A stretch of DNA of 64,000 nucleotides from NCBI RefSeq assembly GCF_025947185.1, contig NZ_CP110001.1, forward strand, positions 124,001 through 188,000, in the 5' to 3' direction. The notes beneath the pieces are model-generated. The model searched no databases and was not told the DNA's origin. It worked only from the letters and a program-made list of their open reading frames with translations. Below are positions 8,666-17,743 of the stretch, in pieces. Every line of letters starts with the position of its first letter. The first letter of the stretch is position 1. Source of the DNA: Flavobacterium sp. N2038 (GTDB lineage Bacteria; Bacteroidota; Bacteroidia; Flavobacteriales; Flavobacteriaceae). The translations under genes were made by a program, and so were the position numbers.

Positions 8666-8694
8666 TTATATATTGATTTAAATTGTCTGCATAT

Positions 8695-8726
8695 CAAAAA
8701 TATCTAATTATTTCAAAATTTACAAT
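8695..8726 (-). promoter_or_regulatory. Promoter for the cupin-like gene
   Basis: On the minus strand ATTG (8723-8726), a 20-base spacer and TATTTTTG (8695-8702) match the -33/-7 arrangement of Bacteroidota promoters; the ATG is 29 bases downstream. Confidence 0.55.
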
Positions 8727-8748
8727 TAAATAACACAAAAACAACATA

Positions 8749-10017
8749 TTACATCCCTGTTCTAATAGCCTCAACAGGATCTAAATTTGCAGCTGAAATT
8801 GCAGGCAGAATTCCCGAAATTAACCCAATAAGCGCTGCCAGTGTTGTACCTAGCATTATATTTCCAAAACTTAAAACAAATTCAAAATCAAGTGCTTTAG
8901 TTAAAATAAGTGCAATTCCCCAAACCATTAGCAACCCTATAATCCCACCAATAACTGAAAGAATTATTGCTTCAAATAAAAATTGAAAAAGAATAAATCT
9001 GTTTTTTGCTCCCAGTGATTTTTGTATTCCTATTAAATTGGTTCTTTCTTTTACTGAAACGAACATAATATTGGCGATTCCAAAACCTCCAACCAAAAGA
9101 GAAAACCCACTTATAATCCAGCCTACAACATTCATCTGACCTAGAATTCCATCAATAAAATCAGTAAATCCGGAAAGAACATTAACAAAAAAGTTATCCA
9201 TTTCCCCTGCTTTCATTCCTCGAATTGCACGTAATTTTTGCGCTATTTCAGCTTTGTACGCATCCATATCTATCCCTTTTACCGGTTTTAAAACAATAAC
9301 CGGCGTCATCGAATCGCTGTCACCATACATACGTCTCAGGAAATTGGCCGGTAAATAAACAGAAGTATCATTGCTATCGCCAAAAAATCCGGCTCCTTGT
9401 TTTTCCATTACACCAATCACCGTAAAACGCTGCCCGTATAAACGAATACTTTTACCAATTGGATCACTGGTTCCAAAAAGACCTTCGGCAATATCGTAAC
9501 CCAAAACAATTACCGCAGTGCCGGAATTAGATTCAGATTCATTGTAAAATCTTCCTTTATCAAAACTCAATCCGTCAATATCGACCATTTCACTCGATGA
9601 AGGAATAATATTCACGTCGCTAACGGTTTTCGAATCGTATTTTAAACTTTCATGATTAACAAACAGCTGATAAGCAACCTGCTCTGTATTATTAAGCGAG
9701 TTTTTCAAGCCAATGTATTCATCATACTTTACATTTGGAAACTGCTCTCTCTTCCATTGTGGAATTTCGGATGGTCCAAAGCAATATTTCATTAAATAAA
9801 TCGTATTTTTATCTAAACTGCTCAAATCTTTAGATATTTTCCTGTCTAAAGAATCTACCGCAGCCAATACAGCAATGATTGAAAAAATACCAATTGTAAC
9901 ACCCAGCAGCGATAATAAAGTTCGTAATTTATTATTTCGTAAAGCGTTTATGGCAAAGCTGAGACTTTCTTTTAATAATCTTAGATAAAGAAGCATATAG
10001 TAGTATTTTTCAATCAA
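8749..10017 (-). CDS. MacB/FtsX-type ABC transporter permease
   Basis: A 422-residue inner-membrane protein with the MacB layout: a first membrane helix after a basic NNKLRTLLSLLGVTIGIFSIIAV segment (about 30-53), a large periplasmic MacB_PCD domain (about 55-280), and three C-terminal helices forming the FtsX permease domain with the VKERTNLIGIQKSLGAK motif and a final LDPVEAIRTGM. Such permeases form tripartite or mechanotransmission exporters with an ATPase and often a membrane-fusion protein. Neither partner is next to it here, so they must be encoded elsewhere. The ATG at 9996 (MLLYLRLLKES) is a reasonable alternative start seven codons downstream. Confidence 0.88.
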   Translation of the reverse strand: MIEKYYYMLLYLRLLKESLSFAINALRNNKLRTLLSLLGVTIGIFSIIAVLAAVDSLDRKISKDLSSLDKNTIYLMKYCFGPSEIPQWKREQFPNVKYDEYIGLKNSLNNTEQVAYQLFVNHESLKYDSKTVSDVNIIPSSSEMVDIDGLSFDKGRFYNESESNSGTAVIVLGYDIAEGLFGTSDPIGKSIRLYGQRFTVIGVMEKQGAGFFGDSNDTSVYLPANFLRRMYGDSDSMTPVIVLKPVKGIDMDAYKAEIAQKLRAIRGMKAGEMDNFFVNVLSGFTDFIDGILGQMNVVGWIISGFSLLVGGFGIANIMFVSVKERTNLIGIQKSLGAKNRFILFQFLFEAIILSVIGGIIGLLMVWGIALILTKALDFEFVLSFGNIMLGTTLAALIGLISGILPAISAANLDPVEAIRTGM

Positions 10018-10128
10018 GTAAAATTCAATAATTTAAAAACAAAAACCTAATAAAAGTTAACTTACTCATCAGTAGATTTTTTTACTATAATGTTACATTA
10101 ATTTCTTTAAAATAATATTTAAAAAAAC

Positions 10129-10136
10129 TACTTTTG
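10129..10136 (+). promoter_or_regulatory. Promoter -7 box (TACTTTTG) for purH
   Basis: A perfect TAnnTTTG lies 25 bases before the purH ATG; a TTTA near 10106 may stand in for the -33 TTTG. No PurR-type or riboswitch structure is seen in the short leader. Confidence 0.5.
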
Positions 10137-10161
10137 CAGTCTCAAAAATCATAACTACACG

Positions 10162-11688
10162 ATGAGCACAACTAAAAAAATACAATCAGCATTAATATCT
10201 GTTTTTTCTAAAGACGGATTAGAGCCAATTGTTAGAAAATTACACGAACAAAACGTAACACTTTACTCAACCGGAGGAACTGAAGACTTCATTAAAAACC
10301 TTGGAATCCCTGTAGTTCCTGTTGAAGACATTACTTCTTTTCCTGAAATTCTTGGAGGAAGAGTAAAAACTTTACACCCAAAGATTTTTGGCGGAATTTT
10401 AAATCGTCAGGATAATGAAAGTGATGTTCAGCAAATGAAAGAATTTGACATTCCTCAAATTGATTTGGTAATTGTTGACTTATACCCTTTTGAAAAAACT
10501 GTAGCTTCTGGTGCAAGCGAGCAAGATATTATAGAAAAAATTGATATCGGCGGAATTTCATTAATCCGTGCTGGTGCAAAAAACTTCAAAGACACTGTAA
10601 TTGTAGCTTCGGTTAACGAATATAGCTTGCTTTTGGATTTGATTACAGAACAAAACGGATCTACAACTCTTGAAAACAGAAGATTGCTGGCTACAAAAGC
10701 ATTTCATGTTTCTTCTCACTATGACGGAGCTATTTTCAATTATTTTAATACCGACGAAACGATCTACAAAGAAAGCATTGCAGATGGTCAAGTTTTAAGA
10801 TATGGTGAAAATCCACATCAAAAAGGATTCTTTTTTGGAGATTTTGATGCAATGTTCAAAAAAGTTCACGGAAAAGAGTTATCTTACAACAACTTATTGG
10901 ATGTTGATGCTGCAGTTAATTTAATTGCTGAATTTAAAACAGACGGACCAACATTTGCTATTTTAAAACATAATAATGCATGTGGTTTAGCTTCCAGAAA
11001 AACAATTAGCGAAGCGTATTTGGCAGCTTTGGCCTGCGATCCGACTTCAGCTTTTGGCGGAGTTTTGATTGCAAATACCAAAATTGATTTGGCAACTGCA
11101 CAGGAAATCAACAAATTATTCTGCGAAGTTGTTATTGCTCCAGCTTATGATGATGAGGCAATTGTAGTATTACAAGAAAAGAAAAACAGAATTATTTTAG
11201 TTCAAAATGAAGTTGAATTACCAGCTCGTCAGGTAAGAACTTGTCTTAATGGTTTGTTAATTCAGGACAGAAATAATATTACGGATAATAAAGAGCATCT
11301 AAAAACCGTTACAATTACAGAACCTACTGCTCAGGAGATCGAAGATTTGATCTTTGCTTCAAAAATTTGCAAGAATACAAAATCAAACACAATTGTATTT
11401 GCAAAAAACGGAACATTAATTTCATCAGGAACAGGTCAGACATCAAGAGTCGATGCTTTAATGCAGGCTGTTGACAAAGCCAAAGCTTTTGGATTTGATT
11501 TAACAGGCGCTTCGATGGCGAGTGATGCATTTTTTCCATTTCCGGATTGTGTAGAATTAGCTAAAAAAGCGGGAATTACAGCAGTAATTCAGCCAGGAGG
11601 TTCAATAAAAGACGAATTAAGTATAAATTATTGCAATGAAAACAATCTTGCAATGGTATTTACAGGAACTCGTCATTTTAAACATTAA
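10162..11688 (+). CDS. purH: Bifunctional AICAR formyltransferase/IMP cyclohydrolase
   Basis: A 508-residue protein matching PurH from end to end. The N-terminal IMP cyclohydrolase domain (about 1-195) has the MGS-like fold with STGGTEDFIK and the GGRVKTLHPKI motif. The C-terminal AICAR transformylase domain carries LRYGENPHQKG (about 213-223), the catalytic KHNNACG (about 270) and the end SINYCNENNLAMVFTGTRHFKH. It performs the last two steps of purine synthesis to IMP. It has its own promoter and is followed after 57 bases by mreB, which also has a promoter box. Confidence 0.97.
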   Translation: MSTTKKIQSALISVFSKDGLEPIVRKLHEQNVTLYSTGGTEDFIKNLGIPVVPVEDITSFPEILGGRVKTLHPKIFGGILNRQDNESDVQQMKEFDIPQIDLVIVDLYPFEKTVASGASEQDIIEKIDIGGISLIRAGAKNFKDTVIVASVNEYSLLLDLITEQNGSTTLENRRLLATKAFHVSSHYDGAIFNYFNTDETIYKESIADGQVLRYGENPHQKGFFFGDFDAMFKKVHGKELSYNNLLDVDAAVNLIAEFKTDGPTFAILKHNNACGLASRKTISEAYLAALACDPTSAFGGVLIANTKIDLATAQEINKLFCEVVIAPAYDDEAIVVLQEKKNRIILVQNEVELPARQVRTCLNGLLIQDRNNITDNKEHLKTVTITEPTAQEIEDLIFASKICKNTKSNTIVFAKNGTLISSGTGQTSRVDALMQAVDKAKAFGFDLTGASMASDAFFPFPDCVELAKKAGITAVIQPGGSIKDELSINYCNENNLAMVFTGTRHFKH

Positions 11689-11694
11689 TTTGTT

Positions 11695-11702
11695 TAACTT
11701 TG
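11695..11702 (+). promoter_or_regulatory. Promoter -7 box (TAACTTTG) for mreB
   Basis: A perfect TAnnTTTG starts six bases after the purH stop and 43 bases ahead of the mreB ATG, so the rod-shape cluster can be transcribed independently of purH. Confidence 0.5.
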
Positions 11703-11745
11703 TTCGATAAATAATTTATAACATTTTAAACCCCAAAAAAAACTT

Positions 11746-12774
11746 ATGGGATTTTTTGATTTCATGACTGAGGATATTGCAATAGACCTTGGTACCGCAA
11801 ACACTTTAATCATTCATAATGATAAAGTTGTTATTGACAGCCCCTCTATCGTAGCACGCGACAGAGTATCAGGCAAAATCATCGCTGTTGGTAAAGAAGC
11901 CAACATGATGCAAGGTAAAACGCATGAAAATATCAAGACCATAAGGCCTTTGAAAGATGGTGTAATTGCCGATTTTGATGCTTCGGAAAAAATGATCAAT
12001 ATGTTCATTAAAAGTATTCCGGCATTAAAAAAGAGAATGTTTACTCCAGCATTGAGAATGGTAGTTTGTATTCCTTCTGGAATTACTGAGGTTGAAATGC
12101 GTGCAGTAAAAGAATCTTGTGAAAGAGTAAACGGAAAAGAAGTTTACCTGATTCATGAACCAATGGCCGCAGCAATCGGTATTGGAATCGACATCATGCA
12201 ACCAAAAGGAAACATGATTGTTGATATTGGAGGTGGTACAACCGAAATCGCTGTTATTGCATTAGGTGGTATTGTATGTGATAAATCTGTAAAAATTGCA
12301 GGTGACGTTTTTACAAATGATATCGTTTATTACATGCGTACACAACATAACCTTTTTGTTGGAGAAAGTACTGCTGAGAAAATCAAAATTCAAATTGGTG
12401 CAGCTATTGAAGACTTAGATGGTCCACCAGAAGAAATGTCTGTACAGGGTAGAGATTTACTTACCGGAAAACCAAAACAAGTTGATGTTTCTTATCGTGA
12501 AATTGCAAAAGCTTTAGACAAATCTATTCAGCGTATTGAAGATGCAGTAATGGAAACTTTATCTCAGACTCCTCCAGAATTAGCTGCCGATATTTATAAT
12601 ACTGGTATTTATTTAGCCGGTGGTGGATCGATGTTAAGAGGTCTTGACAAACGTATTTCTCAAAAGACTGACTTACCGGTTTATATTGCAGAAGATCCAT
12701 TAAGAGCAGTTGTTCGCGGTACAGGAATGGCACTTAAAAACATTGCAAAATTTAAAAGCATCTTAATTAAATAA
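11746..12774 (+). CDS. mreB: Rod shape-determining actin MreB
   Basis: A 342-residue bacterial actin. Phosphate 1 loop DLGTANTLI (about 14-22), phosphate 2 loop DIGGGTTEIAVIA (about 161-173) and adenosine loop YLAGGGSMLRGL (about 290-301) are intact. The membrane-binding start MGFFDFMTEDIAIDLG is of the loop type seen in MreB without a long amphipathic helix. MreB filaments on the inner membrane guide lateral wall synthesis together with MreC, MreD, PBP2 and RodA, all encoded directly downstream. A perfect hairpin follows in the gap to mreC and may set the ratio of MreB to the later products. Confidence 0.97.
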   Translation: MGFFDFMTEDIAIDLGTANTLIIHNDKVVIDSPSIVARDRVSGKIIAVGKEANMMQGKTHENIKTIRPLKDGVIADFDASEKMINMFIKSIPALKKRMFTPALRMVVCIPSGITEVEMRAVKESCERVNGKEVYLIHEPMAAAIGIGIDIMQPKGNMIVDIGGGTTEIAVIALGGIVCDKSVKIAGDVFTNDIVYYMRTQHNLFVGESTAEKIKIQIGAAIEDLDGPPEEMSVQGRDLLTGKPKQVDVSYREIAKALDKSIQRIEDAVMETLSQTPPELAADIYNTGIYLAGGGSMLRGLDKRISQKTDLPVYIAEDPLRAVVRGTGMALKNIAKFKSILIK

Positions 12775-12797
12775 GATTCAAAATAATAAATCTATAT

Positions 12798-12839
12798 ATT
12801 TTATTAGAGTTAAATTCAATCATTTAACTCTAATAAAAT
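12798..12839 (+). promoter_or_regulatory. Perfect 18-bp inverted repeat between mreB and mreC
   Basis: ATTTTATTAGAGTTAAAT (12798-12815) and its exact reverse complement (12822-12839) flank a six-base loop. It lies 24 bases after the mreB stop and 44 before mreC. It is not followed by a T-run, so it does not look like a standard terminator; RNA processing, protection of the mreB 3' end or partial attenuation are possible. Confidence 0.7.
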
Positions 12840-12883
12840 CTGAAATCATAAGCATATCCTGAAACAAAATAACCAAACAAGAA

Positions 12884-13708
12884 ATGCAGCAAATTTTTAA
12901 TTTCATTATAAGAAACAGTAATCGATTGCTGTTTTTGCTGCTTTTAGGTATATCGTTGGCGCTAACAATCCAATCGCATTCTTTCCATAGAAGCAAAGTA
13001 ATCAGTTCTGCTAATTTTCTGAGCGGTGGTGTTTATGAAAAAATTAATCATTTAAATGAATATTTGAATTTAAGAACCGAAAATGACGAACTTGTACTTG
13101 AAAATGCAAGATTAAAAAGTCTTTTATTCAATAAAGAAGATACCACAAAAATACCTTTGGCAGATAGTATAAAAGGTGTAAAACCTGCTGATATTATTGT
13201 TTCAAAAGTAATTCACAACTCTTATAATACTCACGAAAACTATATTACTCTAAATTCTGGAGCCAATGATGGCGTAAAACAAGATATGGGGGTAATTAAT
13301 AGTCTTGGAATTATTGGAGTAATAGATAACACATCACCAAGATACTCAACTGTGGTAAGTATTTTAAATATGAAATCACAGATTAATGCCAAAATCAAAA
13401 AATCAAATCATTTTGGTTCTTTGACCTGGAACGGAAAAAGTACTGGTTATGTTCAACTGGAGGATGTTCCGAGATTGGCTTCAATTAAAAAGGGTGACAC
13501 AATCGTAACTGGTGGTCAATCTGTAATTTTTCCTGAAGGAATCAACATTGGTACTGTAGACAAAATTTACATTAAAGATAAAACGAGTTTTTACGTCATA
13601 AATGTTAAACTATTTAATGACATGACAAATCTTGGACATGTTTACATTATAAAAAGTAAAGACAGAGAAGAACTTATTAATTTAGAAAAAAAGGAAAAAG
13701 ATGAATAG
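12884..13708 (+). CDS. mreC: Rod shape-determining protein MreC
   Basis: A 274-residue bitopic inner-membrane protein: short cytosolic start, one membrane helix (NRLLFLLLLGISLALTIQ, about 13-30), a coiled coil (about 55-90, LNEYLNLRTENDELVLENARL), then the two-barrel MreC domain with NSGANDGVKQDMGVI and GDTIVTGGQSVIFPEGINIG. MreC connects MreB to PBP2 in the periplasm and activates wall synthesis. Its last eight bases overlap mreD, implying coupled translation. The length agrees with other Bacteroidota MreC proteins. Confidence 0.95.
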   Translation: MQQIFNFIIRNSNRLLFLLLLGISLALTIQSHSFHRSKVISSANFLSGGVYEKINHLNEYLNLRTENDELVLENARLKSLLFNKEDTTKIPLADSIKGVKPADIIVSKVIHNSYNTHENYITLNSGANDGVKQDMGVINSLGIIGVIDNTSPRYSTVVSILNMKSQINAKIKKSNHFGSLTWNGKSTGYVQLEDVPRLASIKKGDTIVTGGQSVIFPEGINIGTVDKIYIKDKTSFYVINVKLFNDMTNLGHVYIIKSKDREELINLEKKEKDE

Positions 13709-14207
13709 CGCGTTGTTAGTCAATGTTTTTCGATTTATTATGTTGCTGGCAATTCAGATTGTTATTTTCAACAATATGAATTTTTTAGGATACATAAGTC
13801 CTTTTCCATATATTCTGTATATAATTTTATATCCTGTAAACAGTAACAGATCTGGCTTGATCATTTCAAGCTTTTTACTTGGAATAATGATGGATATGTT
13901 TTGTAATTCAGGTGGAATTCATGCAACAGCCTGTGTAATTCTTGCCTATTACAGACCCTATATATTTAAATTTTCATTTGGTTTAAGTTATGAATACCAA
14001 ACCATAAAATTAAATGAATCTTTAACGCCCGAACGTTTTTCATTTATTTTGGTTTCTGTTTTACTACATCATATAGTACTATTTATACTCGAAGCGTTTC
14101 AGTTTAAATTCATCTGGGACATTTTACTTCGAACGTTGTTCAGTTCGATATTTACAATAATCATATCAATAATAATAATTTACCTTATTAAGCCTAATAA
14201 ACGATGA
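13701..14207 (+). CDS. mreD: Rod shape-determining protein MreD
   Basis: A 168-residue inner-membrane protein with about five membrane helices and little soluble sequence. Identification rests on position between mreC and mrdA and on the MreD-like pattern (NNMNFLGYISPFPYILYIIL, then a GIMMDMF turn and a polar HATACVILAYYRPY segment). It is part of the elongasome. It overlaps mreC by eight bases and mrdA by four (ATGA), so the three are translated as a unit. Confidence 0.9.
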   Translation: MNSALLVNVFRFIMLLAIQIVIFNNMNFLGYISPFPYILYIILYPVNSNRSGLIISSFLLGIMMDMFCNSGGIHATACVILAYYRPYIFKFSFGLSYEYQTIKLNESLTPERFSFILVSVLLHHIVLFILEAFQFKFIWDILLRTLFSSIFTIIISIIIIYLIKPNKR

Positions 14208-16168
14208 GAAAAATATTGCTACCCGCTTTAATTATCATTGCAGGATCTTTGCTGGTGATCAGGGTGTTTTATTTGCAAATTATTGATGATTCTTTTAAAT
14301 TAAAATCTGAAAATAATGCAATTAAGAAGCAGTATGATTACCCTGAAAGAGGATACATTTATGACAGAAATGGCAAACTTTTAGTTGCCAACCAGGCTTC
14401 TTATGACATCATGGTTATCCCACGAGATATTAAAGAAGACCTAAATGTAGATGAATTTTGTACTTTATTAAATATCACTAAAGAAGATTACGAGAAAAGA
14501 ATTGCCAAAGCAAAGGTTTACAGCCCGAGACTTCCTTCGGTATTTTTAGCACAATTAAACAAAAGCGAATTTGCAGCTTTTCAGGAAAAAATCAGAAAAT
14601 TTGAAGGTTTCTATTTCCAAAAACGCTCACTTCGTGATTACGAGGTAGATTATGGTGCTAATATTTTTGGGTTCATCACGCAAGTTTCGGAAGGACTAAT
14701 TGCTAAAAATCCTTACTATAACAGTGGAGATTTAATTGGAAAACAAGGTGTTGAACAAAGTTACGAGGAAGTCTTACGCGGAATAAAAGGTGTAAAATAC
14801 ATTCAGAAAGACAAATACAATAGAGAAATAGGCTCCTATAAAAATGGAAAATACGACACTATTGCCGTAGCAGGGGAAGATATTAATATAACTATTGATG
14901 CTGAACTTCAGAAATATGGTGAAGAATTAATGATCAACAAAAGAGGTGGAATTGTTGCTATTGAACCTAAAAGCGGTGAAATTTTAGCACTTGTTACTGC
15001 TCCATCTTACGATCCTGGAATTTTAGTTGGAAGACAAAGATCTAAGAATTATACTCTTTTATATCACGACTCTATTGCAAACCCTTTATTTGACAGAGGC
15101 CTTTTAGCACAATATCCGCCAGGATCTCCATTTAAAATTTTAACTGGACTTGTTGCACTTCAGGAAGGTGTTATCAATGAGCAAACTACTTTTATGTGTC
15201 ATCATGGATTTAGTTATGGCCGAGGTCGTTTTATGAAATGCCACGGCTTTGGCCCACATCAATTACATAACGGAATTTACAATTCTTGTAATACCTATTT
15301 TGCTCAGGCTTACATGTTAACTATAAACAAATATCCTAATCCAGGTAAAGCAGTAGATGTTTGGAGCGATCACGTTAAAAGTTTTGGGTTAGGCCAGTTT
15401 ATGGGTTATGATTTACCAACTGGTAAAAGAGGAAATATACCAACTTCTAAAACATACAAGAAAATCTATCCTAACGGAGGCTGGAGAAGTACAACAATTG
15501 TATCAAACGCTATTGGTCAGGGAGAAGTTTTAATGACACCTATTCAACTTGCCAATATGATGGCGACAGTTGCAAATCAGGGTTACTACTACACTCCTCA
15601 TATCATTAAAAAAATTGAAGGAAAAAAGATAGATCCTAAATTTACAACAAGACACGAAACTACAATTGACAAAAAATATTTCCCGCCAGTTATAAGTGGT
15701 TTATTTGACGTTTATAACAAAGGTACTGCTTATGCTCTTAGAGTTGAAGGTATTGATATTTGCGGAAAAACGGGTACAGCTGAGAATTATGCCAAAATAA
15801 ACGGTAAAAGAGAAAAGCTTAAAGATCACTCTATATTTGTGGCTTTTGCACCAAAAGATAATCCAAAAATTGCCATCGCGGTTATGATTGAAAACGGAGG
15901 TTTTGGCGCAACAGTTGCGGGTCCTATTGCCAGTTTGATGATTGAAAAATATTTAAGAAAGAAAATCACAAGAAACGATCTGGAAATTCGCGTTCTTAAT
16001 AAAAGTTTAGCAAGCGAATATGCAAAACTAGGCGGAATGAACGCAGCCAGCGCAATTGAATCGACACCAAAAGACTCTGTTTTAAAAGCAAAAATTGTTG
16101 TACCTAAACCAGCAGCTCCAAAAAGTGAAATTAAAAAAACATCAATAGACACCACTAAAAAGAACTAA
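14204..16168 (+). CDS. mrdA: Penicillin-binding protein 2 (elongation transpeptidase)
   Basis: A 654-residue class B penicillin-binding protein. One membrane helix near the start (ILLPALIIIAGSLLVIRVFYL), a PBP dimerisation domain (about 40-215, beginning with the ERGYIYDRNGKLLVAN motif), then the transpeptidase domain: SPFK with catalytic Ser308 and Lys311, SCN near 364, and KTGTAEN near 523. It crosslinks new peptidoglycan in side-wall growth, in complex with RodA. The last 50 residues are a proline- and lysine-rich tail (PKDSVLKAKIVVPKPAAPKS) beyond the usual domain end. The start overlaps mreD. Confidence 0.96.
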   Translation: MRKILLPALIIIAGSLLVIRVFYLQIIDDSFKLKSENNAIKKQYDYPERGYIYDRNGKLLVANQASYDIMVIPRDIKEDLNVDEFCTLLNITKEDYEKRIAKAKVYSPRLPSVFLAQLNKSEFAAFQEKIRKFEGFYFQKRSLRDYEVDYGANIFGFITQVSEGLIAKNPYYNSGDLIGKQGVEQSYEEVLRGIKGVKYIQKDKYNREIGSYKNGKYDTIAVAGEDINITIDAELQKYGEELMINKRGGIVAIEPKSGEILALVTAPSYDPGILVGRQRSKNYTLLYHDSIANPLFDRGLLAQYPPGSPFKILTGLVALQEGVINEQTTFMCHHGFSYGRGRFMKCHGFGPHQLHNGIYNSCNTYFAQAYMLTINKYPNPGKAVDVWSDHVKSFGLGQFMGYDLPTGKRGNIPTSKTYKKIYPNGGWRSTTIVSNAIGQGEVLMTPIQLANMMATVANQGYYYTPHIIKKIEGKKIDPKFTTRHETTIDKKYFPPVISGLFDVYNKGTAYALRVEGIDICGKTGTAENYAKINGKREKLKDHSIFVAFAPKDNPKIAIAVMIENGGFGATVAGPIASLMIEKYLRKKITRNDLEIRVLNKSLASEYAKLGGMNAASAIESTPKDSVLKAKIVVPKPAAPKSEIKKTSIDTTKKN

Positions 16169-16180
16169 AGATTATTTCAA

Positions 16181-17416
16181 ATGAAAAATCAAAGTGTAAA
16201 AAATAACATTGACTGGATAAGTGTTTTTATCTACATCACGTTAGTAATATTGGGGTGGTTAAATATCTATTCTTCATCATTATTATCAACAGAAGGAACA
16301 TATCAAAAACAATTAATTTTTATTGGTTGTACTATTCCTTTGATATTTGTTGTACTTTTTGTTGATGGAAAATTTTATGAAAAGTATGCCAGTATAATTT
16401 TTGGTGTATCATTACTCTCTCTTGCCGGCCTTTTCCTTTTTGGAAAAACGATTGCCGGGCAAAGATGCTGGTATGCCATTGGAAGTTTTACTTTACAACC
16501 TTCAGAGTTTGCAAAAGCAGCTACTTCACTAGCTCTGGCAAAATATTTAAGTGATTCACAAATCAATCTAAAAGAGGTAAACAGGCAAATTCAGGCTCTG
16601 GCAATTGTATTTCTACCCGTTATACTTATTCTGCCACAGCCGGATCCCGGAAGTGCATTAATCTATAGTATCTTTATTATTGTACTATATAGAGAAGGAT
16701 TACCATCATGGTATGTTCTTACAGGTTTTATTACTATTCTTTTATTTGTACTTACACTGGTTTTAGAACCATACGTGGTAATACTTTTAGCTGCGCTAGT
16801 ATTGGCAGTTATACATTTTAAAGGTCGGGTTGTAGACAGAAATTTGCTAATGAGCGGTATTCTTTTGGCCTTAGCCTCAGCTTTTGTTTTTTCTGTAGAT
16901 TATGTATTTGATCACGTTTTTAAGCAACACCATAGAGATCGATTCAATATTTTACTTGGAAAAACAGTAGACATGAAAGGTATTGGATACAACACCAACC
17001 AATCTGAAATTGCGATTGGATCAGGAGGCTGGCTTGGAAAAGGTTTTTTACAAGGAACTCAGACTAAAGGAGGCTTTGTACCGGAACAACATACAGATTA
17101 CATTTTTACAACGGTTGGAGAAGAATGGGGCTTTGTTGGATCATTAGTCGTAATTGCTCTTTTTGTTGGTTTATTTTTGAGAGTTATTTATTTAGCAGAA
17201 AGACAGAAAACCAAATTTAGCAGAGTTTATGGCTATTGTGTTGCCGGAATTCTTTTCATTCACTTTTTTGTAAATATTGCTATGGTTATTGGAATTTTCC
17301 CTACAATTGGGGTTCCTCTGCCCTTTTTCTCCTACGGAGGTTCCGGATTATGGGGATTCACTATTCTACTCTTTATTTTCTTAAAAATGGATGCTAATAA
17401 GGTTAATGAGTGGTAG
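16181..17416 (+). CDS. rodA: Rod shape-determining SEDS glycosyltransferase RodA
   Basis: A 411-residue protein of the FtsW/RodA/SpoVE family with about ten membrane helices. Family signatures present are the GSFTLQPSEFAKAA loop (about 107-120), PQPDPGSALIY (about 155-165) containing the essential acidic residue, GIGYNTNQSEIAIGSGG, and the closing GVPLPFFSYGGSGL (about 377-390). It polymerises lipid II into glycan strands for cell elongation, paired with PBP2 encoded 12 bases upstream. It is the last gene of the mre cluster; a bidirectional terminator stands 275 bases further on. Confidence 0.95.
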   Translation: MKNQSVKNNIDWISVFIYITLVILGWLNIYSSSLLSTEGTYQKQLIFIGCTIPLIFVVLFVDGKFYEKYASIIFGVSLLSLAGLFLFGKTIAGQRCWYAIGSFTLQPSEFAKAATSLALAKYLSDSQINLKEVNRQIQALAIVFLPVILILPQPDPGSALIYSIFIIVLYREGLPSWYVLTGFITILLFVLTLVLEPYVVILLAALVLAVIHFKGRVVDRNLLMSGILLALASAFVFSVDYVFDHVFKQHHRDRFNILLGKTVDMKGIGYNTNQSEIAIGSGGWLGKGFLQGTQTKGGFVPEQHTDYIFTTVGEEWGFVGSLVVIALFVGLFLRVIYLAERQKTKFSRVYGYCVAGILFIHFFVNIAMVIGIFPTIGVPLPFFSYGGSGLWGFTILLFIFLKMDANKVNEW

Positions 17417-17544
17417 GTTTAAATACTCCATATTTTAAATCACTTTACCTGTTCACTATTTCTTAATCCAAATTCCAATTATAGAAGTTTCGCTTTTGCA
17501 TTGGATAAAAACATAAAAATCATTCTGTAAACATAGCCCTTGGC

Positions 17545-17620
17545 TTCAACCATGGGAAACGAATGAAATAGAATGCAAATTATATAAACATACAATTATA
17601 TATTCTGCCCTATGGTTGAA
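17545..17620. repeat. Long-looped inverted repeat (TTCAACCAT / ATGGTTGAA)
   Basis: In the 327-base gap after rodA, TTCAACCATGGG (17545-17556) faces CCC-T-ATGGTTGAA (17608-17620) across a 51-base AT-rich loop that contains a further AGAAT/ATTCT pairing. It resembles a degenerate member of a dispersed palindromic repeat (CATGGTTGAAAC type) that I recall from Flavobacterium. Apart from this and the terminator, I see no gene or promoter in the gap. Confidence 0.45.
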
Positions 17621-17690
17621 ATCGCAGACTATTTAAATGCGGTATAATTCAATTTCTATTTGAATAAAATCATCTAAAATAACAGAAAAT

Positions 17691-17725
17691 AAAAAAGTCC
17701 GAAGTATAATACTTCGGACTTTTTT
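17691..17725. terminator. Bidirectional terminator between rodA and the DedA gene
   Basis: A 16-bp perfect stem (AAAAAAGTCCGAAGTA with TACTTCGGACTTTTTT) with a three-base loop has A and T runs on both sides, as expected between two convergent genes. Confidence 0.9.
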
Positions 17726-17743
17726 ATTTCTCAAACTTTATGT

